Origin: Roseivirga misakiensis
GTDB taxonomy: Bacteria; Bacteroidota; Bacteroidia; Cytophagales; Cyclobacteriaceae
Reading direction: 5' to 3'
Assembly: GCF_001747105.1 (NCBI RefSeq)
Contig: NZ_MDGQ01000003.1
Span: forward strand, 744,001-808,000
Length of the DNA: 64,000 bases
The notes under the pieces were generated by a model. The model was not told the origin of the DNA, did no database searches, and saw only the letters and a program-made list of their open reading frames with translations. Positions within the stretch are counted from its first letter, which is position 1, and every line of letters begins with the position of its first letter. Positions 27,725 through 35,853 of the stretch are shown here, one piece after another. A program made the position numbers and the translations under genes.

Positions 27725-29085
27725 CTGTTCCAAATACCTTTGGCGGTACTATTCATGATTTTTTGGTACTGGATCTGATAGACAACCACACCCACAATTT
27801 CAAAAATAACCATGGAGTACATAATACCTGAGATTCCAAATCTATCGCAGAAAAACAATGTCAAGGGTATGTATAGGATGGTCATAATTGTCAGTCGATA
27901 CATCTGCACCACCAATTTGCCGACACCATTTAAGAACGCATTGAAAATATTATTGAAAGTGTTTAGCGAAACATAGACCGCCAATGAGATGATCAGTCCT
28001 TTTTCTATAAACAGTTCTTTTCCTACCCATAGTGGGATAAGCCGATCAGAGAACACAAAGAGTCCGGCAATCAGCAGAAGTAGCAAAAGCCAGGTAAGCT
28101 TAAGCTTGGAGATGGTCTTCTTAATCCATCCCAGTTCATTTTTAACAAAGGCCTCAGTAATGGCGCTCCAATAAGGTGAGAGTATAATAGCAAAGCCCAA
28201 GGTGGCAATGCTGAAATACTGGAAAGCAACACTGTACGGGGTTACTTCAGTTGGCCCAAAAAGACGGGTGAGTATGAAGTTATTGGTCTGATAGAAAACA
28301 ATTGCAGCAATCTGAACAACAAAAAATTTGATCCCCAGATTCATTAAGAACCCAAGTTCCGAAAAACGAACAAGCATGAACGTAGGCCTAAGTTGCTTAT
28401 ACCTTGTCCGGAATATTATGATAGAAAGTGTCAGGCTTATAAAAACGGGAACTCCCGCTAGAATTGCCCCCAGATAAAGCAAGCGACTTTCTGCAAAATT
28501 GAGTAGTAAATAAATCCCCAAAAGTGCCAACAGTCTACCTGTAACACTCAAGCCTTGGGCCAAGGCTGGTTCTTGTTTGGCGTAAGCTATGGATTCAATA
28601 AGGCCAACTACAAACTTGGCGCACAGAAAGAAAAAAACTGTCAGTGCCAGTTTGCCCAATTCTTCGCTCAAAAAGCTTGAGGCATTCAAAATCGAGGCCC
28701 AGTCCAGAAAAAAATTAGCCCCAAGAAAAAGCAGGAATACACCAGCAAATATAAGCCCCAAAGTGACATATGTTGTGCTCACATAAATCCGTGCTTTTTG
28801 AATATCGTTTCTGGCAATGGCTTCAGTTAATCGGTTTCTTAGGCCATTGCCCAAACCAACATTGAACAGTGAGAACCATCCGAGAATCACTGATAAGGTA
28901 ATCCAAATTCCATAGCGCTCATCGTCCAGATAGTTTAGTACAAGCGGAACTTGTATGAAGGAAATGAGAGAATTGAGACCCTGAAGGCCAAACAACCCAA
29001 CTATATTGATTCTCGCTTTGGCTGATCTCTGATCAGCGTTAAAGAAGAGTGTATTAAGAATGGGGATGCGTCTTAAAAAAGACAT
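27721..29085 (-). CDS. Wzx-type oligosaccharide flippase (second copy)
   Basis: A 454-residue membrane protein with about twelve to fourteen hydrophobic segments, from the MATE/MOP-type flippase group. Family features include an early GLQGLNSLISFIQVPLVL helix, YLDDERYGIWI, and LFNVGLGNGLRNRL near residue 75. It would carry undecaprenyl-linked repeats to the periplasm for the polymerase at 20.4 kb. It lies ten bases after rmlA and overlaps the GT4 gene. It is not closely similar by eye to the flippase at 4.4 kb, which agrees with two different polymers. Confidence 0.85.
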   Translation of the reverse strand: MSFLRRIPILNTLFFNADQRSAKARINIVGLFGLQGLNSLISFIQVPLVLNYLDDERYGIWITLSVILGWFSLFNVGLGNGLRNRLTEAIARNDIQKARIYVSTTYVTLGLIFAGVFLLFLGANFFLDWASILNASSFLSEELGKLALTVFFFLCAKFVVGLIESIAYAKQEPALAQGLSVTGRLLALLGIYLLLNFAESRLLYLGAILAGVPVFISLTLSIIIFRTRYKQLRPTFMLVRFSELGFLMNLGIKFFVVQIAAIVFYQTNNFILTRLFGPTEVTPYSVAFQYFSIATLGFAIILSPYWSAITEAFVKNELGWIKKTISKLKLTWLLLLLLIAGLFVFSDRLIPLWVGKELFIEKGLIISLAVYVSLNTFNNIFNAFLNGVGKLVVQMYRLTIMTILYIPLTLFFCDRFGISGIMYSMVIFEIVGVVVYQIQYQKIMNSTAKGIWNR

Positions 29086-29095
29086 ATGAACAAAA

Positions 29096-29971
29096 TCAGG
29101 AGCTGATCAGTCGATTGAGATAAACCGCATAGCTGCTCTTACCATGCTCATTGGCCAGTTCTTTCAACTGTTCCAGATCAATGTATTTCATGCGGTAGGC
29201 TACCTCTTCAATACATGCTATCTTCAAACTTGTTCTTTTTTCAATAGTTTTAACAAATTCTATTGCTTCAGACATAGATTCGTGTGTACCGGTATCTAAC
29301 CAGGCATTTCCCCGGCTCATCTTTTGGATAGTCAATGCATTCATCTTGAGGTACTCCTGATTGACAGAAGTAATTTCAAGTTCTCCTCTATCCGAAGGTT
29401 TTACTCCTTTGGCAATCTGAACCACACTATTTGGGTAAAAATAAAGTCCCACAACTCCATAGTTGGATTTAGGCTTCTCGGGCTTTTCCTCTATGCTTAG
29501 GACCCTTCCATTACTATCAATTTCTGCGATACCATACCTTTCCGGATCTTCCACTATATAACCAAAAATAACGGCCTCTTTCCGCTCAGCCACTCGCTGG
29601 ACTGAAGAAGCAAGGAGTTCCTGAAAACCAGCTCCGTAAAAAATATTGTCTCCTAGCACAAGACACACGTCATCATCGCCAATAAACTCTTCTCCTATCA
29701 AAAATGCCTGGGCCAGACCATCAGGACTGGGTTGTTCAGCATAAGATAAAGAAATGCCCAGGCCACTCCCGTCTCCAAGCATTCTTTCAAAATGAGGTAG
29801 GTCATGCGGTGTAGAAATAAGCAGGATATCGCGGATGCCAGCAAGCATTAAAACCGATAGTGGATAATAAATCATGGGTTTATCATAAATCGGCAACAAC
29901 TGCTTTGATATCACTTTTGTAGCTGGATATAATCGGGTGCCTGATCCTCCCGCAAGAATAATTCCTTTCAT
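29096..29971 (-). CDS. rmlA: Glucose-1-phosphate thymidylyltransferase RmlA
   Basis: A 291-residue nucleotidyltransferase that makes dTDP-glucose from glucose 1-phosphate and dTTP. The N-terminal pyrophosphorylase signature GGSGTRLYP is at residues 8-16, with [11 protein letters not shown] following, and VLGDNIFYG near residue 106 is the metal-binding Asp region. The length is normal for RmlA. It lies 31 bases after rmlB and ten before the flippase gene. RmlC and RmlD are not in the window, so the dTDP sugar is probably routed to the 2,3-dehydratase branch rather than to rhamnose. Confidence 0.96.
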   Translation of the reverse strand: MKGIILAGGSGTRLYPATKVISKQLLPIYDKPMIYYPLSVLMLAGIRDILLISTPHDLPHFERMLGDGSGLGISLSYAEQPSPDGLAQAFLIGEEFIGDDDVCLVLGDNIFYGAGFQELLASSVQRVAERKEAVIFGYIVEDPERYGIAEIDSNGRVLSIEEKPEKPKSNYGVVGLYFYPNSVVQIAKGVKPSDRGELEITSVNQEYLKMNALTIQKMSRGNAWLDTGTHESMSEAIEFVKTIEKRTSLKIACIEEVAYRMKYIDLEQLKELANEHGKSSYAVYLNRLISS

Positions 29972-30002
29972 TGAATATCTGTCTTTAGTCGAAGAGTCTC
30001 TA

Positions 30003-31055
30003 TCATACTTTCTGACCTAGTCTTTGTAAGTCATAACTACCCTGACTTACGGCCTGGCACCAATCCTCATTTGAGAGATACCACTCCACTGTCTTCCTAA
30101 TACCTGACTCAAAGGTCTCATCAGGATTCCAGTTTAATTCATTTTGTAGCTTGGCTGAATCAATGGCATATCTAAAATCATGCCCCGGTCGGTCTTTCAC
30201 AAAGGAGATCTGATCAGAAAAGATACCTTCTGGCTTAGGTCTTAACTCATCCAGGATAGCGCAGATACTAAGCACTACCTCCAGATTGGTTTTCTCGTTA
30301 TTACCTCCGATGTTATAGGTTTCACCAGGCCTTCCCTCACAGAGTATTTTCCAAAGAGCTTTGACGTGATCATTCACAAAAAGCCAATCTCTTATGTTAT
30401 CACCCTGCCCATATACGGGAATAGACTCTTCTCCCAAAGACTTCAGAATCACTACTGGTATTAGCTTTTCCGGAAACTGATACGGACCATAGTTATTGGA
30501 GCAATTGGAGACGACAACAGGTAATCCATAGGTATAGTACCATGCTCTTGCCAGATGGTCAGAAGAAGCTTTAGAAGATGAATAGGGAGATCTTGGGTGG
30601 TAAGGTGTTTCTTCTGTAAAAAAGCCTGTGGTACCTAGGGAGCCAAAAACCTCGTCAGTAGAAACATGAAGAAATCTAAAATTCTCTTTCGCAACACCTG
30701 ACAAGTTGCTAAAGTAGACCTGTGCCACTTTAAGTAAGCAATGTGTACCTACCACATTGGTGGTGATAAAATCGGAAGAGTTGTCAATAGAACGGTCTAC
30801 GTGAGATTCGGCCGCCAGGTGCATCACTGCATCAGGCCGATGCGTGTTGAAAACTGCATTGACCGCCACTTCATCACGGATATCTACTTTTTCAAAAATA
30901 TATCTTTCAGAATCACTGACTTCTGACAGTGATTCAAGGTGACCGGCATAGGTCAAAGCATCTACATTCACCACTGTATGTTCCGAATGTTGAATTAGAT
31001 ATCTGACCAGCGCAGAGCCTATAAAGCCGGCTCCTCCGGTTACCAAGACTTTCAT
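30003..31055 (-). CDS. rmlB: dTDP-glucose 4,6-dehydratase RmlB
   Basis: A 350-residue extended SDR that converts dTDP-glucose to dTDP-4-keto-6-deoxyglucose with bound NAD. The cofactor loop TGGAGFIGS is at residues 6-14. [12 protein letters not shown] near residue 80, HVSTDEVFG near residue 130 with the catalytic Asp-Glu pair, and the Tyr-x3-Lys in YSSSKASSD near 159 are all RmlB hallmarks. Its product is the entry metabolite for the 2,3-dehydratase encoded at 24.6 kb. It lies 13 bases downstream of gmd in the same operon. Confidence 0.96.
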   Translation of the reverse strand: MKVLVTGGAGFIGSALVRYLIQHSEHTVVNVDALTYAGHLESLSEVSDSERYIFEKVDIRDEVAVNAVFNTHRPDAVMHLAAESHVDRSIDNSSDFITTNVVGTHCLLKVAQVYFSNLSGVAKENFRFLHVSTDEVFGSLGTTGFFTEETPYHPRSPYSSSKASSDHLARAWYYTYGLPVVVSNCSNNYGPYQFPEKLIPVVILKSLGEESIPVYGQGDNIRDWLFVNDHVKALWKILCEGRPGETYNIGGNNEKTNLEVVLSICAILDELRPKPEGIFSDQISFVKDRPGHDFRYAIDSAKLQNELNWNPDETFESGIRKTVEWYLSNEDWCQAVSQGSYDLQRLGQKV

Positions 31056-31068
31056 AGATTCTTCTTGT

Positions 31069-32196
31069 TTACTCGGCCTGATTCAGCACCTCATGACCTG
31101 CTTTGATAAGGTCAAGGTTTTTTCTGAAAAGCATAAGATCTGCCTCTACCATTTCATTTATCAGCGCCTCAAGATCATATTTAGGTTCCCAACCCAATAC
31201 CTTTTTGGATTTTGAAGGATCTCCTATCAACAACTCCACTTCTGTAGGGCGGAAATACTTGGGATCGACAGAAACCACTAGTTGTCCAACTGATACCGTT
31301 TTAGGATCACCAGGAAATACGTCAGTGTCGATGGCTGCCACATATGCTTTTTCTTCCACACCCGTTCCCTCGAAGGTCAGTTGGATTCCCACTCTGGCGA
31401 ATGCCTTGATGATGAAGTCACGCACTCTTGTAGTAATGCCCGTAGCAATGACGTAGTCGTCAGGAGTATCCTGTTGTAGAATGAGCCACATAGCCTCAAC
31501 ATAGTCTTTTGCGTGCCCCCAGTCTCTTTGAGCATCAAGATTGCCTATGAAAAACTGATTTTGAAGCCCTAATGCAATCTTGGCCACAGCCCGAGTAATT
31601 TTACGGGTCACAAAGGTCTCCCCTCTTAGTGGTGATTCGTGGTTGAACAGAATACCATTGCTAGCATGAATATGATAGGCTTCTCTATAGTTTACTGTGA
31701 TCCAGTAGGCGTAAAGTTTAGCCACTGCATATGGAGACCTGGGGTAAAAAGGCGTGGTTTCACTCTGAGGTACCTCCTGAACCAAGCCGTATAATTCTGA
31801 AGTAGATGCCTGATATATCTTGGTTTTTTCTACCAAGCCTAACAGTCTTACCGCCTCGAGAATACGTAAAGTACCGAGGCCATCCGCATTGGCAGTATAT
31901 TCTGGAGTATCAAAGCTTACTTTGACATGACTCATAGCGGCAAGGTTGTATATCTCATCTGGCTGAACCTCCTGAATGATTCTGGTGAGATTCATTGAAT
32001 CTGTCAGATCACCATAATGGAGAAAAAGTCGCTGATCTTCGTCATGCGGATCTTGATAAAGATGATCTATCCTGTCGGTATTGAAGAGTGAAGATCTTCG
32101 TTTTATACCATGAACTTCATACCCTTTTTCAAGGAGGAATTCTGCCAAATAAGCACCGTCCTGACCGGTAATGCCTGTAATTAAGGCTTTTTTCAT
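31069..32196 (-). CDS. gmd: GDP-mannose 4,6-dehydratase
   Basis: A 375-residue extended SDR for the first step of GDP-L-fucose synthesis. The N-terminal [11 protein letters not shown] with a Gln-Asp after the glycine loop, [17 protein letters not shown] near residue 33, [17 protein letters not shown] near residue 187 and the YAVAK catalytic pair near 157 identify Gmd clearly. Its ATG overlaps the fcl stop (ATGA), so Fcl and Gmd are likely coupled. GDP-mannose must come from genes outside the window, since manB and manC are not present here. Confidence 0.97.
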   Translation of the reverse strand: MKKALITGITGQDGAYLAEFLLEKGYEVHGIKRRSSLFNTDRIDHLYQDPHDEDQRLFLHYGDLTDSMNLTRIIQEVQPDEIYNLAAMSHVKVSFDTPEYTANADGLGTLRILEAVRLLGLVEKTKIYQASTSELYGLVQEVPQSETTPFYPRSPYAVAKLYAYWITVNYREAYHIHASNGILFNHESPLRGETFVTRKITRAVAKIALGLQNQFFIGNLDAQRDWGHAKDYVEAMWLILQQDTPDDYVIATGITTRVRDFIIKAFARVGIQLTFEGTGVEEKAYVAAIDTDVFPGDPKTVSVGQLVVSVDPKYFRPTEVELLIGDPSKSKKVLGWEPKYDLEALINEMVEADLMLFRKNLDLIKAGHEVLNQAE

Positions 32197-33134
32197 ATGC
32201 TGTAACTATCAATATTTTCAAGGAAGTCCTCATATGTCATCTGAATACCTTCCCTCAATCCGATTTTATTTTTCCAACCCATGGCATGTAGTCTTTTCAC
32301 ATCCAAAACCTTGCGTGGCGTACCGTCCGGCTTGCTTATGTCCCAAACAATATTGCCTTCGTAACCAACAATATCCCTGACCATTTCCGCCAGCTCTTTA
32401 ATGCTAAGGTCTTCTCCTACTCCGACATTTACTCGGGCCCTGTCACTGTAATTATTCATAATATAAATACAGGCGTCGGCTAGGTCTTGCGCATTTAAAA
32501 ACTCTCTTTTAGGTGATCCACTGCCCCATAACTCCACCTGAGGCTTTCCTTCAGCTCTGGCTTCATGAAATTTACGAATCAGGGCCGGTAATACGTGCGA
32601 GGTCTTCAAGTTGTAGTTGTCTCCTTTACCATAAAGATTTGTTGGCATTACAGAGATGAAATCACAACCATACTGATCACGATAGGTCTCACATAGCTTG
32701 ATTCCCATGATTTTTGCCAGTGCATATGGTTCATTAGTGGGTTCCAACTCCCCTGTCAGCAGCGAGTCTTCCTGAATGGGTTGCGCTGCAAACTTAGGGT
32801 AGATGCATGATGAGCCCAGAAATAATAGCTTTTTGCAGCCCGCCTCATAGGCTGAGTGAATGACGTTGGTAGTAAGTGTTACATTTTCATACAGAAAATC
32901 AGCCCTGAAGGTGTTATTGGCCATAATGCCCCCAACTTTAGCTGCTGCCATAAACACATAATCAGGCTTCTCTTTGAGAAAGAACTGCTCAACACTGTGC
33001 TGATCTAACAGGTTAAGTTCCTGGCGTGTTCTGACAATCAGATTTTCGTAGCCAAGTTCAGACAATCGATTAACAATAGCACCGCCCACCATTCCGCGAT
33101 GGCCGGCAACAAATATTTTTGCTTGCTTCTCCAA
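32193..33134 (-). CDS. fcl: GDP-L-fucose synthase
   Basis: A 313-residue epimerase-reductase that turns GDP-4-keto-6-deoxymannose into GDP-L-fucose. [14 protein letters not shown] begins at residue 6, [13 protein letters not shown] near 62, [10 protein letters not shown] near 106 and the YALAK Tyr-x3-Lys near 136 are family hallmarks. The start is a TTG at 33134: an in-frame stop lies shortly upstream, no ATG exists before the glycine motif, and other family members begin within a few residues of this motif. It lies seven bases after the Wzz gene and overlaps gmd. Confidence 0.95.
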   Translation of the reverse strand: MEKQAKIFVAGHRGMVGGAIVNRLSELGYENLIVRTRQELNLLDQHSVEQFFLKEKPDYVFMAAAKVGGIMANNTFRADFLYENVTLTTNVIHSAYEAGCKKLLFLGSSCIYPKFAAQPIQEDSLLTGELEPTNEPYALAKIMGIKLCETYRDQYGCDFISVMPTNLYGKGDNYNLKTSHVLPALIRKFHEARAEGKPQVELWGSGSPKREFLNAQDLADACIYIMNNYSDRARVNVGVGEDLSIKELAEMVRDIVGYEGNIVWDISKPDGTPRKVLDVKRLHAMGWKNKIGLREGIQMTYEDFLENIDSYSI

Positions 33135-33141
33135 GGTTAAA

Positions 33142-34218
33142 TCAGGAAAAAGGTCCGTAATTTTTTAGTAAAATGAAGCCTACGCTTCCAATGAAGCCCA
33201 GAAATCCGAATAGAATCATCACAACACTCTTTCTTAAAGAGCTTTTAGAGTTTGGAATTACAACTGGCTCGATAATGGCGAAGGGTGGTGTTTTGGCATT
33301 GACCTCAATTCGGGCATCCTCATACTGCTGTTGCAGGTTTGAATAGACATTGAACACAAGGTCAAATTCAGTCTCCAGATTGTCTAGTTCAGATCTTGCC
33401 TGATTGGTAATAATTCCTTGATTTTGATCTTTAAATGAAGCCAGAGCTGCCTGGGCTTTCAGTAACTCTTCCTTTTTTTCGGCCACCTGACCTCCAATAA
33501 AGACAAGCCTTCTTTGATCTTTGGCCGTTTTGTAATCGGTGAGATACTCTGCCAGAAAGTCAATCACATCCTGTGTAACCATACTGGCTACCACAGGATC
33601 TTGCATTTGGAAAGAGACGGTAACAATCTTGTTTTTCTTATCCACACCAACGGAGATACGTTTTCTCAGTTCTTTTAGGGCGGTGTATTGTTTTGAATTC
33701 AGTGTGTAAATTTTTACCTCTTCTTTCTCTTCCTCAACTAGTGTTGGAGAGTCATTTTCTCCTGCAATTAGTTTTATTATTTGAGAGGGTAAGTTGGCTG
33801 CTTTACCCAATAAAGATGATTTGGAGTGTTCGGTAATATATGCGGCTAGTGTCACTTTCTCGCCCAGTCGCTTAAAGAAGTACTCGTTCTCCATCAACTC
33901 CAATAAGAATGGTGTATTGGTTGCTATGTTTGGATAAATCTGCGTAGGTACATCACCAGGGCTCTGACCATCTGGAAGACTTACGCCCGTCAGGCCGGCT
34001 AGGCCTCCCAAAGATCCAGAAAACAGCGATTGGGATTGGGCCTCTGGAAGAATTACTGACTTTGCCTTCCACTCATTCGGATTCGTCAGTGCAAAAACAA
34101 CTCCTAAGACAAGAAATACACTTAATACTTTGATTATAAGCATTCTGCCAGACCATATTAGCGTAAAGACATCCTTGAACAAGATGCCGTTATCTTTACT
34201 TTCTGTTTGATTAGCCAT
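33142..34218 (-). CDS. Wzz-family chain-length determinant (second copy)
   Basis: A 358-residue protein with the Wzz layout: a transmembrane helix at about 28-48 (IIKVLSVFLVLGVVFAL), a long periplasmic part with coiled coil around 225-300, and a C-terminal transmembrane helix near 332-352. A glycine-rich stretch (GSLGGLAGLTGV, about 68-80) and a Pro-rich IIEPVVIPNSK before the last helix are family-typical. No kinase domain is fused. It would regulate chain length of the polymer made by the larger gene set. It is located apart from its Wza partner, with two UDP-sugar genes between. Confidence 0.85.
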   Translation of the reverse strand: MANQTESKDNGILFKDVFTLIWSGRMLIIKVLSVFLVLGVVFALTNPNEWKAKSVILPEAQSQSLFSGSLGGLAGLTGVSLPDGQSPGDVPTQIYPNIATNTPFLLELMENEYFFKRLGEKVTLAAYITEHSKSSLLGKAANLPSQIIKLIAGENDSPTLVEEEKEEVKIYTLNSKQYTALKELRKRISVGVDKKNKIVTVSFQMQDPVVASMVTQDVIDFLAEYLTDYKTAKDQRRLVFIGGQVAEKKEELLKAQAALASFKDQNQGIITNQARSELDNLETEFDLVFNVYSNLQQQYEDARIEVNAKTPPFAIIEPVVIPNSKSSLRKSVVMILFGFLGFIGSVGFILLKNYGPFS

Positions 34219-34294
34219 TTTTTGTTACCTACGTCCTAAAATTTTAATAATACCCGTTTTCAGAGCTAATAAGTACACTCATTTTTAGAGCGAC

Positions 34295-35266
34295 TTATCG
34301 CGTTGAAAAAGGGTGTTTTGACAACATTTCCTTGGCCATAGGGTGATAATCTCCCTTTATTCCAATTGGTTTTATGTGGCGTATATCATGTACAATGCTA
34401 ATCGCATTGTGAGTTTCTTCAATACCAAAGCCATTTCCTGCGAGAATATTCTCATAGGAGACACAGTGCAAATCTGTAAAACCTCCACTAAATTCAAGCT
34501 CCTCTCCTTCAATAGCAATGGACCTGTAAGTTCTTTGCCCTTTTTCTGCGATCTTTGCCGGGAGCATATTCTCGTTGATCGATAAAAACCACCTGACATT
34601 TGCTTTCTCCAATTGTAAAAATCCGGCCGCTCTGTCATGAGAATGGATATGGACCTGATTTGACTTCACGTCTCCAAAAATCCAGGTAAGCATATCATAA
34701 AAATGCACTCCTATGTTAGTCGCAATTCCTCCAGACTTCTCTATATCACCTTTCCACGAGGTGTAATACCAGTGCCCTCTTGAAGTAAGGTAAGTCAGGT
34801 CAATATCATATATTTTGTCCTTCGGGCCCTCATCAATTTTCTTCTTAAGGGCTACAATACTCGGGTGTACCCTGAGCTGCAAGATATTCCAAATTCTTCT
34901 ACCTGTATTTTCCTCTATTTTACTCAGTGCATCAATGTTCCAGGGGTTTAAAACCAGAGGTTTTTCACAAATGGCATCTGACCCTACTCGAAGGGCCTGT
35001 CTTATGTGTGCGTCATGCAGATAATTGGGTGTACAAATACTGGTGTAATCCAGATCAATTCCCTTTTCGTACCGAAGCTTTTCTATGTGTCTATCAAATC
35101 TTTCAAATTCGACAAAGAAATCAGCATTGGGAAAATAGGAGTCCATAATTCCCACACTATCAAACTTGTCAAGGGCAGCTATCAGGTTATTGCCTGTGTC
35201 TTTTATGGCCTTGAGATGTCGAGGAGCTATATAACCTGCGGCTCCTATAAGGGCAAAGTTCTTCAT
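34295..35266 (-). CDS. wbpB: WbpB/WlbA-like UDP-GlcNAcA 3-dehydrogenase (Gfo/Idh/MocA family)
   Basis: A 323-residue oxidoreductase. LIGAAGYIAPRHLKAIKDTGN at the start, ICTPNYLHDAHI near 100, ICEKPLVLNPWN near 118 and GGIATNIGVHFYD near 180 match the WbpB/WlbA group. That enzyme oxidises C3 of UDP-N-acetylglucosaminuronic acid, giving the 3-keto sugar for transamination. Its ATG overlaps the stop of the WbpD-like acetyltransferase gene (ATGA), and WbpA- and WbpE-like genes lie 5-8 kb upstream, which supports the assignment. Confidence 0.82.
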   Translation of the reverse strand: MKNFALIGAAGYIAPRHLKAIKDTGNNLIAALDKFDSVGIMDSYFPNADFFVEFERFDRHIEKLRYEKGIDLDYTSICTPNYLHDAHIRQALRVGSDAICEKPLVLNPWNIDALSKIEENTGRRIWNILQLRVHPSIVALKKKIDEGPKDKIYDIDLTYLTSRGHWYYTSWKGDIEKSGGIATNIGVHFYDMLTWIFGDVKSNQVHIHSHDRAAGFLQLEKANVRWFLSINENMLPAKIAEKGQRTYRSIAIEGEELEFSGGFTDLHCVSYENILAGNGFGIEETHNAISIVHDIRHIKPIGIKGDYHPMAKEMLSKHPFSTR

Positions 35267-35853
35267 TGAATTTTGGTGACTTGATTATCCTTTAAAAAGT
35301 ATTCTGTACCTGATTCCGGGCATTTGGCAACGTTATTTTCGTCAAACTCTAAGCGGTGACCAAATTCACTCATCCAGCCAATTTGTCTTCCTGGATTGCC
35401 CACGATCAAGGCATAAGCAAGTACTTCCTTAGTCACTACCGTACCTGCTCCTATAAATGCGTATTCTCCTATGTCGTGTCCGCATACTATTGTTGCATTT
35501 GCACCAATAGTTGCTCCCTTTTTTACCACAGTCTTAGAATATTGACCCCTCCGATTCACTCCGCTCCTTGGATTCACAACATTGGTAAAAACCATAGACG
35601 GGCCCAAAAAGACATCATCTTCACAAATGACTCCCGTGTAAATGCTCACATTGTTCTGAACTTTTACATTCCGACCTAGAGTCACCTTTGGACTCACTAC
35701 TACGTTCTGACCTATATTACAGGCCTCTCCAATAATACAATCAGACATGATGTGAGAGAAATGCCACACTTTTGTTCCAGACCCAATCTTGCAATTGTCA
35801 TCAATTACGGTAGTTTCATGCGCAAAGAAGGAGGTTGTCTTACCTTGATCCAT
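35263..35853 (-). CDS. wbpD: WbpD/WlbB-like N-acetyltransferase (left-handed beta-helix)
   Basis: A 196-residue hexapeptide-repeat acyltransferase. Repeats of the type I-G-x-x-x-x (VIDDNCKIGSGTKVW, CIIGEACNIGQNVVV, TLGRNVKVQNNVSIY) build the beta-helix, and FTNVVNPRSGVNR near residue 89 is typical of WbpD/WlbB. It would N-acetylate the 3-amino group of UDP-GlcNAc3NA, completing UDP-2,3-diacetamido-2,3-dideoxyglucuronic acid. Its ATG overlaps the stop of the exporter gene by one base (TAATG), so it is in the same operon. Confidence 0.85.
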   Translation of the reverse strand: MDQGKTTSFFAHETTVIDDNCKIGSGTKVWHFSHIMSDCIIGEACNIGQNVVVSPKVTLGRNVKVQNNVSIYTGVICEDDVFLGPSMVFTNVVNPRSGVNRRGQYSKTVVKKGATIGANATIVCGHDIGEYAFIGAGTVVTKEVLAYALIVGNPGRQIGWMSEFGHRLEFDENNVAKCPESGTEYFLKDNQVTKIQ

